Positions 26,170 to 35,600 of a stretch of DNA of 64,000 bases are shown in pieces. Each line of letters begins with the position of its first letter. Within the stretch, counting starts at the first letter, position 1. Source of the stretch: Trueperella pecoris (GTDB lineage Bacteria > Actinomycetota > Actinomycetes > Actinomycetales > Actinomycetaceae); assembly GCF_014926385.1 (NCBI RefSeq), contig NZ_CP053291.1, forward strand, positions 186,001 through 250,000, written 5' to 3'. Below the pieces are notes generated by a model, which searched no databases, had not been told where the DNA came from, and worked only from the letters and a program-made list of their open reading frames with translations. Both the position numbers and the translations under genes were made by a program.

Positions 26170-27432
26170 TCAGAGCTGCTTGAGCGCTTGGGCAATGTCC
26201 TCGATGATGTCGTCCACATTCTCCAGACCCACCGAAATTCGTACAAGTCCAGGCGTGATACCGGCCGCAAGTAGCTCTTCGTCAGTGAGTTGGCGGTGCG
26301 TCGTCGACGCTGGGTGCAGCACGCACGAGCGCGCGTCCGCGACGTGAACCTGCCGCGCCACAAGCTTGAGCGCATCCATGAATCGGGTGCCCTTGTCGCG
26401 GTCACCGACGTCAATGCACACCACGCCCGAATAGCCCCCGCGGAGGTACTTCTTCGCCAATTCGTGGTACGTGAAAGACTCCAGGCCCGGGTAGCGAACT
26501 TCGTTGACGGCGTCGTGCCCCTCGAGGAATTCGGCAACTTTTTGGGCGTTCTCGCAGTGACGTTTCATGCGCACGTCCAGGCTCTCGAGCGAGAGGTTGA
26601 GGACGAACGCCGATTGTGCTGAAGGGTAGGCGCCGAAGTCACGCTGGAGTTGCATGCGGGTCTTGATGATGTTGGGTGCCACCGCGTAATCCTTCGTGTA
26701 GACCACGCCGTGATAGGACTCGTCGGGTTCGGTGAAGTCGGGGAACTTGCCGTTCGTGTAGTCGAACTTCCCGGCGTCAACGATCATGCCGCCCACTTGA
26801 ACGGCGTGGCCGTCCATGTATTTGGACGTTGAGTGGATGACGATGTCTGCGCCGAATTCGATGGGCTTGCACAGCACGGGGGTGGCGAAGGTTGAGTCGA
26901 CGATCAGCGGGACGCCCGCCGCGTGAGCCACTCGCGCGAACTTCTCAATATCGAGCACTGCCATGGATGGGTTGGCGATCGTTTCGCCAAACATCGCCTT
27001 GGTGTTGTCTTTGAAGGCGGCGGCGAGTTCCTCTTCCGGCGCGTCCGGGTCAACGTAAATGACCTCGATGCCCAGCTTCTTGAGCGTGACCGAGAAGAGG
27101 TTGACCGTCCCGCCATAAACTTCGGAGGAGGAGACGAAGGAGTCGCCCGCCGAGCACAAATTCAGGATCGACATGACAGTGGCGGCTTGACCGGATGAGG
27201 TTGCCATTGCCGCCACGCCTCCTTCCAGCGCCGCAACCTTATTCTCCACCGCCATGACGGTCGGGTTCGCGAAGCGCGAGTAGATGAGCGCGTGGGTGGG
27301 CTCGTCGAACACAGCTGCGATCGCGTCCGACGCGTCGTAGGTGTACGTCGTCGACTGCACAATGGGAAGCTGGCGCGGGTCACCGTTGCCGGGCTCGTAT
27401 CCTGCGTGAATGTACTTGGTTTCGTCCTTCAT
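26170..27432 (-). CDS. metY: O-acetylhomoserine sulfhydrylase
   Basis: 420 residues from ATG 27432, which has AAAAGGAGA before it; the upstream in-frame start at 27450 is less likely. It is a Cys/Met-metabolism PLP enzyme of the MetY branch: TSSGQAATVMSILNL, YGGTVNLFSVTLKKLGI, STFATPVLCKPIEFGADIVI, and the Lys site HSTSKYMDGHAVQVGG. The C-terminal VADARSCVLHPASTTHRQL is diagnostic for the MetY group. It makes homocysteine from O-acetylhomoserine and sulfide. An 8-bp inverted repeat (27451-27470) lies in the leader. Confidence 0.93.
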   Translation of the reverse strand: MKDETKYIHAGYEPGNGDPRQLPIVQSTTYTYDASDAIAAVFDEPTHALIYSRFANPTVMAVENKVAALEGGVAAMATSSGQAATVMSILNLCSAGDSFVSSSEVYGGTVNLFSVTLKKLGIEVIYVDPDAPEEELAAAFKDNTKAMFGETIANPSMAVLDIEKFARVAHAAGVPLIVDSTFATPVLCKPIEFGADIVIHSTSKYMDGHAVQVGGMIVDAGKFDYTNGKFPDFTEPDESYHGVVYTKDYAVAPNIIKTRMQLQRDFGAYPSAQSAFVLNLSLESLDVRMKRHCENAQKVAEFLEGHDAVNEVRYPGLESFTYHELAKKYLRGGYSGVVCIDVGDRDKGTRFMDALKLVARQVHVADARSCVLHPASTTHRQLTDEELLAAGITPGLVRISVGLENVDDIIEDIAQALKQL

Positions 27433-27450
27433 AGGGCTCTCCTTTTCCAC

Positions 27451-27470
27451 GACGCCGTCGCCACGGCGTC
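27451..27470 (-). promoter_or_regulatory. Inverted repeat in the metY leader
   Basis: GACGCCGT-CGCC-ACGGCGTC forms an 8-bp perfect stem 18 bp before the metY ATG, overlapping the region upstream of its ribosome site. It could be a repressor site, or a chance copy of the GACGSCGTC word that is frequent in this window. Confidence 0.3.
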
Positions 27471-27540
27471 CTTGATCCCCCCACCTTAGTCTTCGACTTG
27501 TTTTTCCTCGCCTGGTGTGCGAGATGTGGACAGTGGAGCC

Positions 27541-29220
27541 CTAAATCCAGCTCGGCATCCACATGTGGAGCTGCCAAAACGTACGCGGGACGGGGGTGCC
27601 CCACCAGATCGGCATCCAGAAGGCCGCCGCAACGATGATGATCCCACTCACCACACCGATCACGATCCACGCTTTGCGCGTGGGCGGTACCCGGTTAGCC
27701 GCGGACGGAAGTAGCTCTCGTGGGCCGCCGCTGGAAACGGTGAGGAAGTTGGTGGCGAGTCGCATCCGGGCCGGCGCAAGCGTTCGCGTGAGCCAACCGA
27801 TTCCACATGCCAGGGCAAGCGCCACAAAGGGAAGGAATGCGATGGCGTAGAACTGGTAGATCGTACGGTCGAGGTAGAGGAACCACGGCACGTACATGGC
27901 AAGGTATCCGCCCAGGATCGCCCACGCGCGCCAATCGCGGCGGCGGATCGCTGCCCACAGCACCACAATCAGGGCGATCGCTGCGAACCACCATACGAAG
28001 GGATTGCCCACCGAGGTAATCGCCATGACGCAGTCATCACCCCAACACGAGCCCGCAGGAACATCATCGCCACTCTTCCAAAAGAAGGACACCGGGCGGT
28101 ATTGAATAATCCACGCCCACGGTTGGCTTTGATATGTGTGCGGGGAGGACAAACCCCGGTGAAACTCCATCGTGGCTTGGTGCCAATGAATGAAGGAATT
28201 GACGATGTCCGGAGCCCAGGGGAGCGGCAATTCCGAGGCGTGCGTCGCCGCCCACTGCCTATCCCACCCAACCGGATGGGCAAACCAAGCAAACCACGAG
28301 GCAATGTACGCCAGGATGGCCGTGGGGACAAGCTGCAAGAACGCGGGAACGCCCTCACGCCAGACGCCGGCACCGAACCACAATCGCGCGCCCACAGCCT
28401 TACGTGCAGCGACGCCCCAGAAAAAGACGAGGAGGCCGAACACGGCGACGGCAAACGCCCCCGACCACTTCACGCCACAGGCGAGTCCCAGGAAAATTCC
28501 CGCGACGATCAGCCATGGACGGTAAGTCACGTGCGGCCCCCACCTGGGGACGCGGCCGGGCGAGACGGCGTCGTGAATACCGATACGCTCGGCAAGCCGG
28601 GCGCGGGCATACTCACGGTCGCGCAAAATGGCCCAGAAACCCGCAAGGACGAAGAACATGAGAATGTTATCCAAGAGGCCCGTGCGAGCCATCGTGATAC
28701 CCATCCCGTCAAGAGCCATTGCAAGGCCGGCCAAAGCCGCGAGCGCGACCGAATGAAAGAGGCGCAAGGCTATACGCACGAGTAGCATGACCGCTGCAAC
28801 GCCCAGCAATGCGGTGGTGGCACGCCAGCCGAAGCCGTTGTCATCGCCGAAAATCCGCATGCCCTCACCCATCAGCCACTTGCCAAAGGGAGGGTGCACC
28901 CAGCGGTCTGGCTTATCCTCCATCGCAGAAAGATCGCCCATGATGAAGAGGTCGTTTTGATTGTCGCCCTCCCAATTGCGCTCATATCCGAAGTTGAGCA
29001 TAGAGAAGGCGCCTTTGACATAGTAGGTCTCGTCAAAGACCATCGCGTGAGGATGCGTGAGGCGCGGCAAGCGCGTCAGCGCAGCGACAAGCCCCGCCAC
29101 GAGCGTGACGATCCACCTCTGCAGCCTGATCTGCGCAGGGAGACTCGCGCCCTTGGGAAAAAGCCCGAGGCGTGCCCGGACGTCATCTTCGCACCGCGTG
29201 CATCCATGTATCTTGTCCAC
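27541..29220 (-). CDS. pmt: Protein O-mannosyltransferase
   Basis: 559 residues with about eleven membrane helices. The first luminal-type loop contains the catalytic acidic pair MVFDETYYVKGA, as in family GT39 enzymes that move mannose from polyprenyl-phosphate-mannose onto Ser/Thr of secreted proteins. WVHPPFGKWLMG and ARTGLLDNILMF are also typical. The GTG at 29220 lacks a Shine-Dalgarno, but a TAGACT -10-like hexamer lies 6 nt upstream, so a leaderless mRNA is possible. The location next to rsmI is common in Actinobacteria. Confidence 0.92.
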   Translation of the reverse strand: MDKIHGCTRCEDDVRARLGLFPKGASLPAQIRLQRWIVTLVAGLVAALTRLPRLTHPHAMVFDETYYVKGAFSMLNFGYERNWEGDNQNDLFIMGDLSAMEDKPDRWVHPPFGKWLMGEGMRIFGDDNGFGWRATTALLGVAAVMLLVRIALRLFHSVALAALAGLAMALDGMGITMARTGLLDNILMFFVLAGFWAILRDREYARARLAERIGIHDAVSPGRVPRWGPHVTYRPWLIVAGIFLGLACGVKWSGAFAVAVFGLLVFFWGVAARKAVGARLWFGAGVWREGVPAFLQLVPTAILAYIASWFAWFAHPVGWDRQWAATHASELPLPWAPDIVNSFIHWHQATMEFHRGLSSPHTYQSQPWAWIIQYRPVSFFWKSGDDVPAGSCWGDDCVMAITSVGNPFVWWFAAIALIVVLWAAIRRRDWRAWAILGGYLAMYVPWFLYLDRTIYQFYAIAFLPFVALALACGIGWLTRTLAPARMRLATNFLTVSSGGPRELLPSAANRVPPTRKAWIVIGVVSGIIIVAAAFWMPIWWGTPVPRTFWQLHMWMPSWI

Positions 29221-29431
29221 GCCGACAGTCTACTTTTCTACTCCGACAATTTTTGTCTCCTACGCCCCACGTCGCCAATTATCGAATCCAACATGGGCTA
29301 TCTCCGGTGAGGCTCGTCAGCGGCGGAATGCTCTCGGCCATGCAAGTTCGTTGCTGTAGGTGTCGTGGCGATGGACGACGCAATAGGCCTCCCGGTTTTT
29401 GTCGACGCCGAACTTCTGCCAGCATGGAACC

Positions 29432-29800
29432 ATGAGCGTTGAGATGTCCGAGGAAAGATTCGAAGAGCTCGTGGGCGAGGCGTTGGACGAACTCCCCGAG
29501 CAATTCACGTCCCAGTTACAAAACCTCGTCTTTCTTGTGGCAGATGAGCCCACCGATGAGCAGCTCAAGGAGGCCGACGGGGAAGATCTACTCGGGCTCT
29601 ACGAGGGGCTGGCCCTCACCGATGGTGATTTCTTCGACTATGCCGAGCCGAACCGTATTTGGATCTTCCGCGGGCCAACACTTCGTATGTGTGAGACCGA
29701 GGATGAGGTTGCGGAAGAAGTCCTCATCACGGTCTTCCACGAAGTTGCCCACCATTTCGGCATCGAGGAGGATCTGCTGTGGGAAACCGGCTGGGCGTAG
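29432..29800 (+). CDS. Minimal metallopeptidase family protein (DUF1025-like)
   Basis: 122 residues from ATG 29432. The zinc site FHEVAHHFGIEE has His103, Glu104 and His107 near the C-terminus, following the family's RIWIFRGPTLRMC strand. It corresponds to the small zincin-like group found beside various housekeeping genes. It has no signal peptide, so it is cytoplasmic. Whether it cleaves proteins is not established for the family. The N-terminal acidic region (EDLLGLYEGLALTD) is also conserved. It is divergent from pmt and followed by a strong palindromic terminator. Confidence 0.82.
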   Translation: MSVEMSEERFEELVGEALDELPEQFTSQLQNLVFLVADEPTDEQLKEADGEDLLGLYEGLALTDGDFFDYAEPNRIWIFRGPTLRMCETEDEVAEEVLITVFHEVAHHFGIEEDLLWETGWA

Positions 29801-29882
29801 GGCCCAACCGGCGAGGTGACCTCGTCGGCGGCGTTAGCTGGTCGGTAGGGCTGCTCGATCCGTGACGTTCGTTGTCGATTTT

Positions 29883-29921
29883 TGAACCGATGTTCGTATA
29901 TACGAAGATCGGTTCATTTTT
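29883..29921 (+). terminator. Long palindromic terminator after the metallopeptidase gene
   Basis: Bases 29883-29899 (TGAACCGATGTTCGTAT) and 29900-29916 (ATACGAAGATCGGTTCA) form 17-bp arms with one mismatch and no spacer, followed by five T. On the plus strand this is an intrinsic terminator of unusual stem length. Confidence 0.75.
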
Positions 29922-29963
29922 CTACATCGAAGGACGCGCTGCGCCGGCATCCGCCGCTGGGCA

Positions 29964-29989
29964 TAAAAAATGCGGACCTCTTTGTCCGC
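29964..29989 (-). terminator. Intrinsic terminator of the 37-residue protein gene
   Basis: Read on the minus strand: GCGGAC, loop AAAGAG, GTCCGC, then ATTTTTTAT. It is a textbook rho-independent terminator 27 nt after the small ORF stop. Confidence 0.9.
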
Positions 29990-30016
29990 CTTCTTCATCC
30001 CTACCGGGTTCTTTGC

Positions 30017-30130
30017 TTATCGTCCGAGGATTTCAGCTCGGACTGCCTGCTCCAGAGCACGTGCCTCGGTCATGTAGGCGTTGTTGCGCTCGGACTTTTC
30101 GCTTGCAAAGATCTTCCATGTAATCGACAT
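30017..30130 (-). CDS. 37-residue protein of unknown function
   Basis: The ORF from ATG 30130 has an excellent AAGGAGA ribosome site 6 nt upstream and a perfect intrinsic terminator 27 nt downstream, so it is an independent unit. The product starts MSITWKIFASEKSERNNAYM and ends LEQAVRAEILGR. It is soluble, highly charged and predicted helical, without signal peptide or Cys. The region upstream (30131-30240) is AT-rich, with a possible TAGAAT -10. I recognise no family. Expression signals support a real small protein rather than a chance frame. Confidence 0.7.
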   Translation of the reverse strand: MSITWKIFASEKSERNNAYMTEARALEQAVRAEILGR

Positions 30131-30390
30131 GGTTCTTCTCCTTATTTAATTGTTGATAAGACGCCGGCTACTCGACATCCTGATCTTTTGATCGCTTCCA
30201 ATTCTACACTTGCATTGAAAAGACATGAAAAAATTTGCTGAGCTTCACATTCTTTCTTGTGACTGCTAGACGTCCGTTACTCACGTGGCCGTCGACCATT
30301 CTGATGCTGCTCGGTCCTGCTTGGCCCACCGCGCTGGCCTCCGCTCACCCTCGTAGCCCGCCTTCGGTAGGGGGCATGTAGGCTGGGATC
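30131..30390. other. Divergent promoter region without other genes
   Basis: Bases 30131-30240 are AT-rich and likely carry the promoter of the small protein gene on the minus strand (TAGAAT at 30201-30206 on the minus strand by eye). Bases 30241-30390 lead to rsmI. I see no further gene here. Confidence 0.4.
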
Positions 30391-31206
30391 ATGATTGTGC
30401 TTGCAGCAACGCCCCTGGGAAATGATGCCGATGCCTCGCCGCGACTACGCGCCGAACTTGAAGCGGCGGACATTGTCGCTGCTGAGGATACCCGCCGGCT
30501 TCTTAACCTTGCTGGGCGGTTGGGCCTGACGCTCTCTGGGAGGGTGACTCCTTACCATGAGCATAACGAGTCGGAAGCTGCCGCGCAGTTGTTGGAGGCG
30601 GCGAAGGCTGGCCGTCGGGTGGTCGTTGTGACGGATGCGGGGATGCCCTCCGTATCTGACCCGGGTTATCGCCTTGTGGCGTTGGCTGCAACGCACGATG
30701 TGCCGGTGACGGTGGTGCCGGGGCCGTCGGCGGTGCTCACCGCGCTGGCGTTGTCGGGGTTGGCGTCTGATCGTTTCGCCTTCGAGGGTTTCCCCCCGCG
30801 CAAGGATGGCGAGCGGCGCACGTACTTTGCCTCGCTCTGCACCGAGCCGCGCACGATGATCTTTTTTGAGTCCCCGCGTCGCCTCGCTGACACTCTTGCC
30901 GCCATGCGCGACACGTTCGGCCCAGATCGCCGCGCCGCGGTCTGCCGGGAGCTGACAAAGACGTTCGAGGAGGTTAAGCGCGCGCCGCTCGACGAATTAG
31001 TCGAGTGGGCCGCGGACGTTCGCGGCGAGATCACGATCGTCGTCGAGGGTGCGCCGAGCCGGGCGAACGACGCCGTCGCCCACGTTGCCGAGGTGCTCGC
31101 CTTGCACGGCGCCGGTTTGCGTCTGAAGGACGCCGCGGCGCACGTCGCCAAACGTGAGGGGCTTCGCAAGAAGGAGCTTTACGAGCTCGCCTTGGAAGCT
31201 GAGTAG
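30391..31206 (+). CDS. rsmI: 16S rRNA 2'-O-ribose C1402 methyltransferase
   Basis: 271 residues of the tetrapyrrole-methylase fold. The N-terminal [17 protein letters not shown] strand-loop, [52 protein letters not shown] and [13 protein letters not shown] are all hallmark RsmI motifs. It methylates the ribose of C1402 in the decoding centre, with RsmH. The usual length is 270-290 residues. It faces pmt across the metallopeptidase and the small protein gene, the common actinobacterial neighbourhood. Confidence 0.94.
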   Translation: MIVLAATPLGNDADASPRLRAELEAADIVAAEDTRRLLNLAGRLGLTLSGRVTPYHEHNESEAAAQLLEAAKAGRRVVVVTDAGMPSVSDPGYRLVALAATHDVPVTVVPGPSAVLTALALSGLASDRFAFEGFPPRKDGERRTYFASLCTEPRTMIFFESPRRLADTLAAMRDTFGPDRRAAVCRELTKTFEEVKRAPLDELVEWAADVRGEITIVVEGAPSRANDAVAHVAEVLALHGAGLRLKDAAAHVAKREGLRKKELYELALEAE

Positions 31207-31230
31207 CTGATCGTCGCGGCTGTCCGCGAG

Positions 31231-32286
31231 CTAGGGCCGGTAGTCGATGTCGGAGAAATCAAAGTCTTCGTCGTCGGCGTCTGACGAGAAGTCGATGTCG
31301 TCGTCGAGGTCGATGTCGAAGTCTGATAGGTCGTAGTCGGAGAGATCCTCGGTGAGCTCGACCCCGTTGGCGAGGGTGTCGAGCTCTTCGTCTTCTCCGT
31401 CGCTGGTCAGTTCGGCGTCGGAGTCTTCGCCGTATTCGTCGCGAACGAAGTCGTCGCGATCGAGCGCGAGTCCGCGGGCGGGTTCGTCGTCGCGGTAGTC
31501 GGCGGCTCCCCATTCGTCGTCTTCGAGGTCGTCGGCGATGCCGTCGCCGTCGAGGTCGTTGTTGGATAGGTCATCCCAGTCGTCACGAGACCATTCGTCT
31601 TCGTCGTCGTTCCAGTCGTCTTCGTCCCACGCGTCGAGGCCCGAGCCGGCGCTGTTGTCGTCTTCGAAGCCTGGGATGGGGGCATCCTCGCCTTCTTCGT
31701 AGAAGCCGAATGCTTCGGAGGAGGAGATTTGTTCGACGCCGGCCTCGTCCATCTCGGCGCGTGCGGCTTCGCCGAGCTCTTCGCTGACGGGCACGGTCAG
31801 ATCGGAGAAGACGCGGACGGGCCACCCGGCGCGCAAGGCGTCGAGGGCGGTGTCGCGGACACAGTGGGATTCTGCGATCCCGACGATGTCGATGGAGGTC
31901 ACTTCGGCCTGGCGCAGGAGGGTTTCGAGGGAGTCCCCGTTTTTGTTTTTTCCTTCGAATCCGGAGTAGGCGGCTTCGTATTCGCCCTTTTTTACAGATT
32001 CGTCAAGGGGGAGCGAGGCGATGGCTTCGTGGAGTTCGGCTTCGGGCGTGCCGGCGACGCCGTGTGCGGGCCAGGTGTCAACGAAATCAGGGGCGTCGGA
32101 GAAGTGCGTACCCGGCTCAACGTGCCAATCTTGGGTGGTGACGATGAAGTCGTATTCATCGGCGTTGTCGGTGACGAAGTCGGCGATTCGTTCGGCGACG
32201 GCGTTGCCGCCCTCTACGCCCAGGGCGCCACCTTCGCAGAAGGTCGGCTGGACGTCGACGATGATGAGTGCGCGATGTGTGGGCAT
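31231..32286 (-). CDS. Nicotinamidase/isochorismatase with long acidic C-terminal tail
   Basis: 351 residues. Residues 1-195 are a complete PncA-like hydrolase: Asp11 (IIVDVQPTF), Lys99/100 (SVKKGEYEAAYS), catalytic Cys142 (GIAESHCVRDTALDA), and the metal site Asp53, His55 and His61 (TQDWHVEPGTHF). It would deamidate nicotinamide to nicotinate for NAD salvage. Residues 196-351 are an unusual tail, nearly half Asp/Glu, with alternating DDW-type motifs and a single calcium-loop-like DLDGDGIADDLED near 244-256. Typical nicotinamidases are ~190-215 residues. The tail is probably disordered. It has no signal peptide. Confidence 0.88.
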   Translation of the reverse strand: MPTHRALIIVDVQPTFCEGGALGVEGGNAVAERIADFVTDNADEYDFIVTTQDWHVEPGTHFSDAPDFVDTWPAHGVAGTPEAELHEAIASLPLDESVKKGEYEAAYSGFEGKNKNGDSLETLLRQAEVTSIDIVGIAESHCVRDTALDALRAGWPVRVFSDLTVPVSEELGEAARAEMDEAGVEQISSSEAFGFYEEGEDAPIPGFEDDNSAGSGLDAWDEDDWNDDEDEWSRDDWDDLSNNDLDGDGIADDLEDDEWGAADYRDDEPARGLALDRDDFVRDEYGEDSDAELTSDGEDEELDTLANGVELTEDLSDYDLSDFDIDLDDDIDFSSDADDEDFDFSDIDYRP

Positions 32287-32616
32287 GGGTCCTCCCGGCT
32301 CGTAGATGCAACAATTCTACCCGCCTACGGAGATTTATGTGGTGATGGGTGGCTAACTCGGTTTTGGTGGGACTGCTGTAGGTTTGGTTGACACCAGCTG
32401 CAATCAACGCTAGATCAGCGAGCTGACCCCTGTATAAGAGGCGGGACAAAACCCAGGACGCTTCACCAACTGCTTCAACTGCATTTAAATCATCATTTGC
32501 ACAAACAACTTGACACGCTCCTAGTTCGCTTAGCTGGTCTTGGGAGTGTATTATAAAAAGGATATTAAGCGCATTTTTGTGCTAATGGAAGCGCTATGCA
32601 TGGGATGGAGAAAATC
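32287..32616 (+). promoter_or_regulatory. Long AT-rich upstream region of the thioester adhesin
   Basis: About 330 bp without a gene. TATTAT (32549-32554) may be a -10; a perfect TTGACA (32510-32515) is 33 bp away and too far to pair with it. The ribosome site GGAG at 32607-32610 precedes ATG 32617. The composition is lower in G+C than the flanking nicotinamidase gene. Confidence 0.35.
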
Positions 32617-35600
32617 ATGGCAAACACGCGCACATTACGGGGAGGGGGGATCGTACTCAGCCTATTGTTGATATTGGCTGCTGTATGGGCTCCGCCTGCG
32701 ATGGCCCATACAGCAAAAGGACTTTATAAGGGGCATACAGATTCGCAATTAATGATCTTTCCTCCTTATGGGGACGGGAAGGTGCAAAAGGCGCATCCTG
32801 CACCACTCGTGGCTTACCCTGAGGGTGATGAGGCAGCTAAAGAGACTGTCTATTGTTTCAATATGGATCGTGCAATCCCGAACGAGCACGATTCTCTTAA
32901 TGGTCCGTACGATCCCAATAACCCTCAGACGGGTCATGAGTTGCGGTACGAGAAGCATTTCGGTGAACCGCTGACTGATTATGCGGATAATGCACGCAAG
33001 AAAGATGACCAGGATATTCTGGATGTACTCAAAAACGGTTTTCCGAATAACGCATCAAAACTCCAAGAATCCTTGGGTCTGAGCGACCTTGAATTCCAAT
33101 ATGCGACTCAGTTGGCAGTTTGGTACTACTCTGATTCCGATAATGGACAATATCTTCACGACGCCACGGGCGGTACATATGAGAATATAAATAAGGCTTA
33201 TAAGATTCTCACGAAACAGGCGGATGCTTCGGTGAAGCTGATTGTTGCCGATCCACAGGTGGAGACCTTAGAGATTTATAAGGTTGTGAAACCCACAGGT
33301 CCTGGCTATAATTACCAAAATCTTCTCGGTGCACGTTTTGTTAGTCCTTTGGATGGAACGCCAATTGAACCGCGTTTTGATGAGCCTAAGCCGAATCCAG
33401 AGAAGTCTCAGCTGAAGCTGCGATTTAGCAAGCTGGGTGACAACGACCTTTCCAGCGAGCTTAAAGGTGCCAAGCTTGCCCTGTATCAAGGCGAGTATCC
33501 GCAAGATGTTCCCGATAAGGTGCAGCCTGTCGAAACCTGGGAAAGCGGGGGTGTCAAGGATGTCTCTATCGAAGCGGGCGTCTACACTTACGTCGAACAG
33601 GAAGTGCCTGAAGGGTATGACAAGGCTTCGAATATTGTCTTTAAGGTAGAGGGGCAAAAGCTCTACTTGAAGGATGGTGTGGGGTGGAAAGATTCTTCGC
33701 TCTTTGTTCCTGAGGATCCGAAGCAACTCACGGCATATAACGATATGAACAATGACAACGTTTCGTGGGGCAATACACCTTATGGAAAGTTCTACTATGT
33801 GGACCGTGTTACGAACGAGAGCTCTGCTGAGGGCGACGAAGTTATCTACTGCTTTAACATTAATTTGAAGCAGCCGACAGACTCGTACGATTACGGGGAA
33901 AACGTTGATCCTGATGTCGCAACTTTCCAGCCAGCACCAAAGTTTACAGCGCAATATAGTGACTCGTCACTGATTGGTCTTGCTAAAAAGCCTAGGGTCA
34001 CAGATCCGGTGCGTTTTGCTGATTCGATTGGTCGCGTTATTTATGCTGGTTATCCAAAGAACGGTGCGGGCCTTAAGAATGGCCTGAGTGATACAGCCTT
34101 CCGTGCAATCACACAAATGGCGATTTACTATTTTTCTGATTCTTTTGGTCTGGAAGAGATTGAAGCTGCTAAAGACGAGCAGGCCGCACATGGCTTTAAG
34201 GGGATCCTCGATCCGAAGAACGAATCGATTAAATCTGCTTATAAGAAACTGATCGAATACGCCGAAGGCGACGCCAAGGTGCCTGAAGATGTAAAGATTC
34301 CGATCTACGCGCCGAACAACAGCGCGTATCAAAACTTCATCGGCACGTTGACGAACCCAAAGTCGGTCATCCCAGTCGTTCAAATGGTCGACAAGAAGTC
34401 AGCTCCGAAGTTGGATGTGACGTTCTCGAAGGTTGCTGCTGGTCAGGGTAATGAGCTTGCTGGTGCGACGTTGACTGTTACTGGTGGGGATGACTTCTCT
34501 GAGGAGTGGGTCTCTACTGGTGTGGCTAAGGTGTTGACGTTGGTTGCTGGTGAGTACACGTTGACTGAGAAGTCTGCTCCTGAGGGGTATGAGATCGCGA
34601 GTGCGATTGAGTTCCGTGTGACTGCTGATAAGAAGCTGGAGATTAAGGATTCGGCTTCGGGTAAGTATGTTGCGGCGGATGAGGCGAAGGTTCAGATGGT
34701 TGATGAGCTTAAGCCTGCTCCGAAGTTGGATGTGACGTTCTCGAAGGTTGCTGCTGGTCAGGGTAATGAGCTTGCTGGTGCGACGTTGACTGTTACTGGT
34801 GGGGATGACTTCTCTGAGGAGTGGGTCTCTACTGGTGTGGCTAAGGTGTTGACGTTGGTTGCTGGTGAGTACACGTTGACTGAGAAGTCTGCTCCTGAGG
34901 GGTATGAGATCGCGAGTGCGATTGAGTTCCGTGTGACTGCTGATAAGAAGCTGGAGATTAAGGATTCGGCTTCGGGTAAGTATGTTGCGGCGGATGAGGC
35001 GAAGGTTCAGATGGTTGATGAGCTTAAGCCTGCTCCGAAGTTGGATGTGACGTTCTCGAAGGTTGCTGCTGGTCAGGGTAATGAGCTTGCTGGTGCGACG
35101 TTGACTGTTACTGGTGGGGATGACTTCTCTGAGGAGTGGGTCTCTACTGGTGTGGCTAAGGTGTTGACGTTGGTTGCTGGTGAGTACACGTTGACTGAGA
35201 AGTCTGCTCCTGAGGGGTATGAGATCGCGAGTGCGATTGAGTTCCGTGTGACTGCTGATAAGAAGCTGGAGATTAAGGATTCGGCTTCGGGTAAGTATGT
35301 TGCGGCGGATGAGGCGAAGGTTCAGATGGTTGATGAGCTTAAGCCTGCTCCGAAGTTGGATGTGACGTTCTCGAAGGTTGCTGCTGGTCAGGGTAATGAG
35401 CTTGCTGGTGCGACGTTGACTGTTACTGGTGGGGATGACTTCTCTGAGGAGTGGGTCTCTACTGGTGTGGCTAAGGTGTTGACGTTGGTTGCTGGTGAGT
35501 ACACGTTGACTGAGAAGTCTGCTCCTGAGGGGTATGAGATCGCGAGTGCGATTGAGTTCCGTGTGACTGCTGATAAGAAGCTGGAGATTAAGGATTCGGC

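Noticed and set aside
25923-26183. Plus-strand 86-residue frame upstream of metY's end
   Set aside because: No ribosome site or family similarity; it overlaps the GNAT remnant and the metY 3' end.
29882-30241. Plus-strand frames across the small-protein unit
   Set aside because: They run antisense through a perfect terminator and the well-signalled 37-residue gene, and lack start signals.
32510-32554. TTGACA/TATTAT as one promoter of the adhesin
   Set aside because: The spacing is 33 bp, twice the allowed distance; at most one of the two boxes is used.
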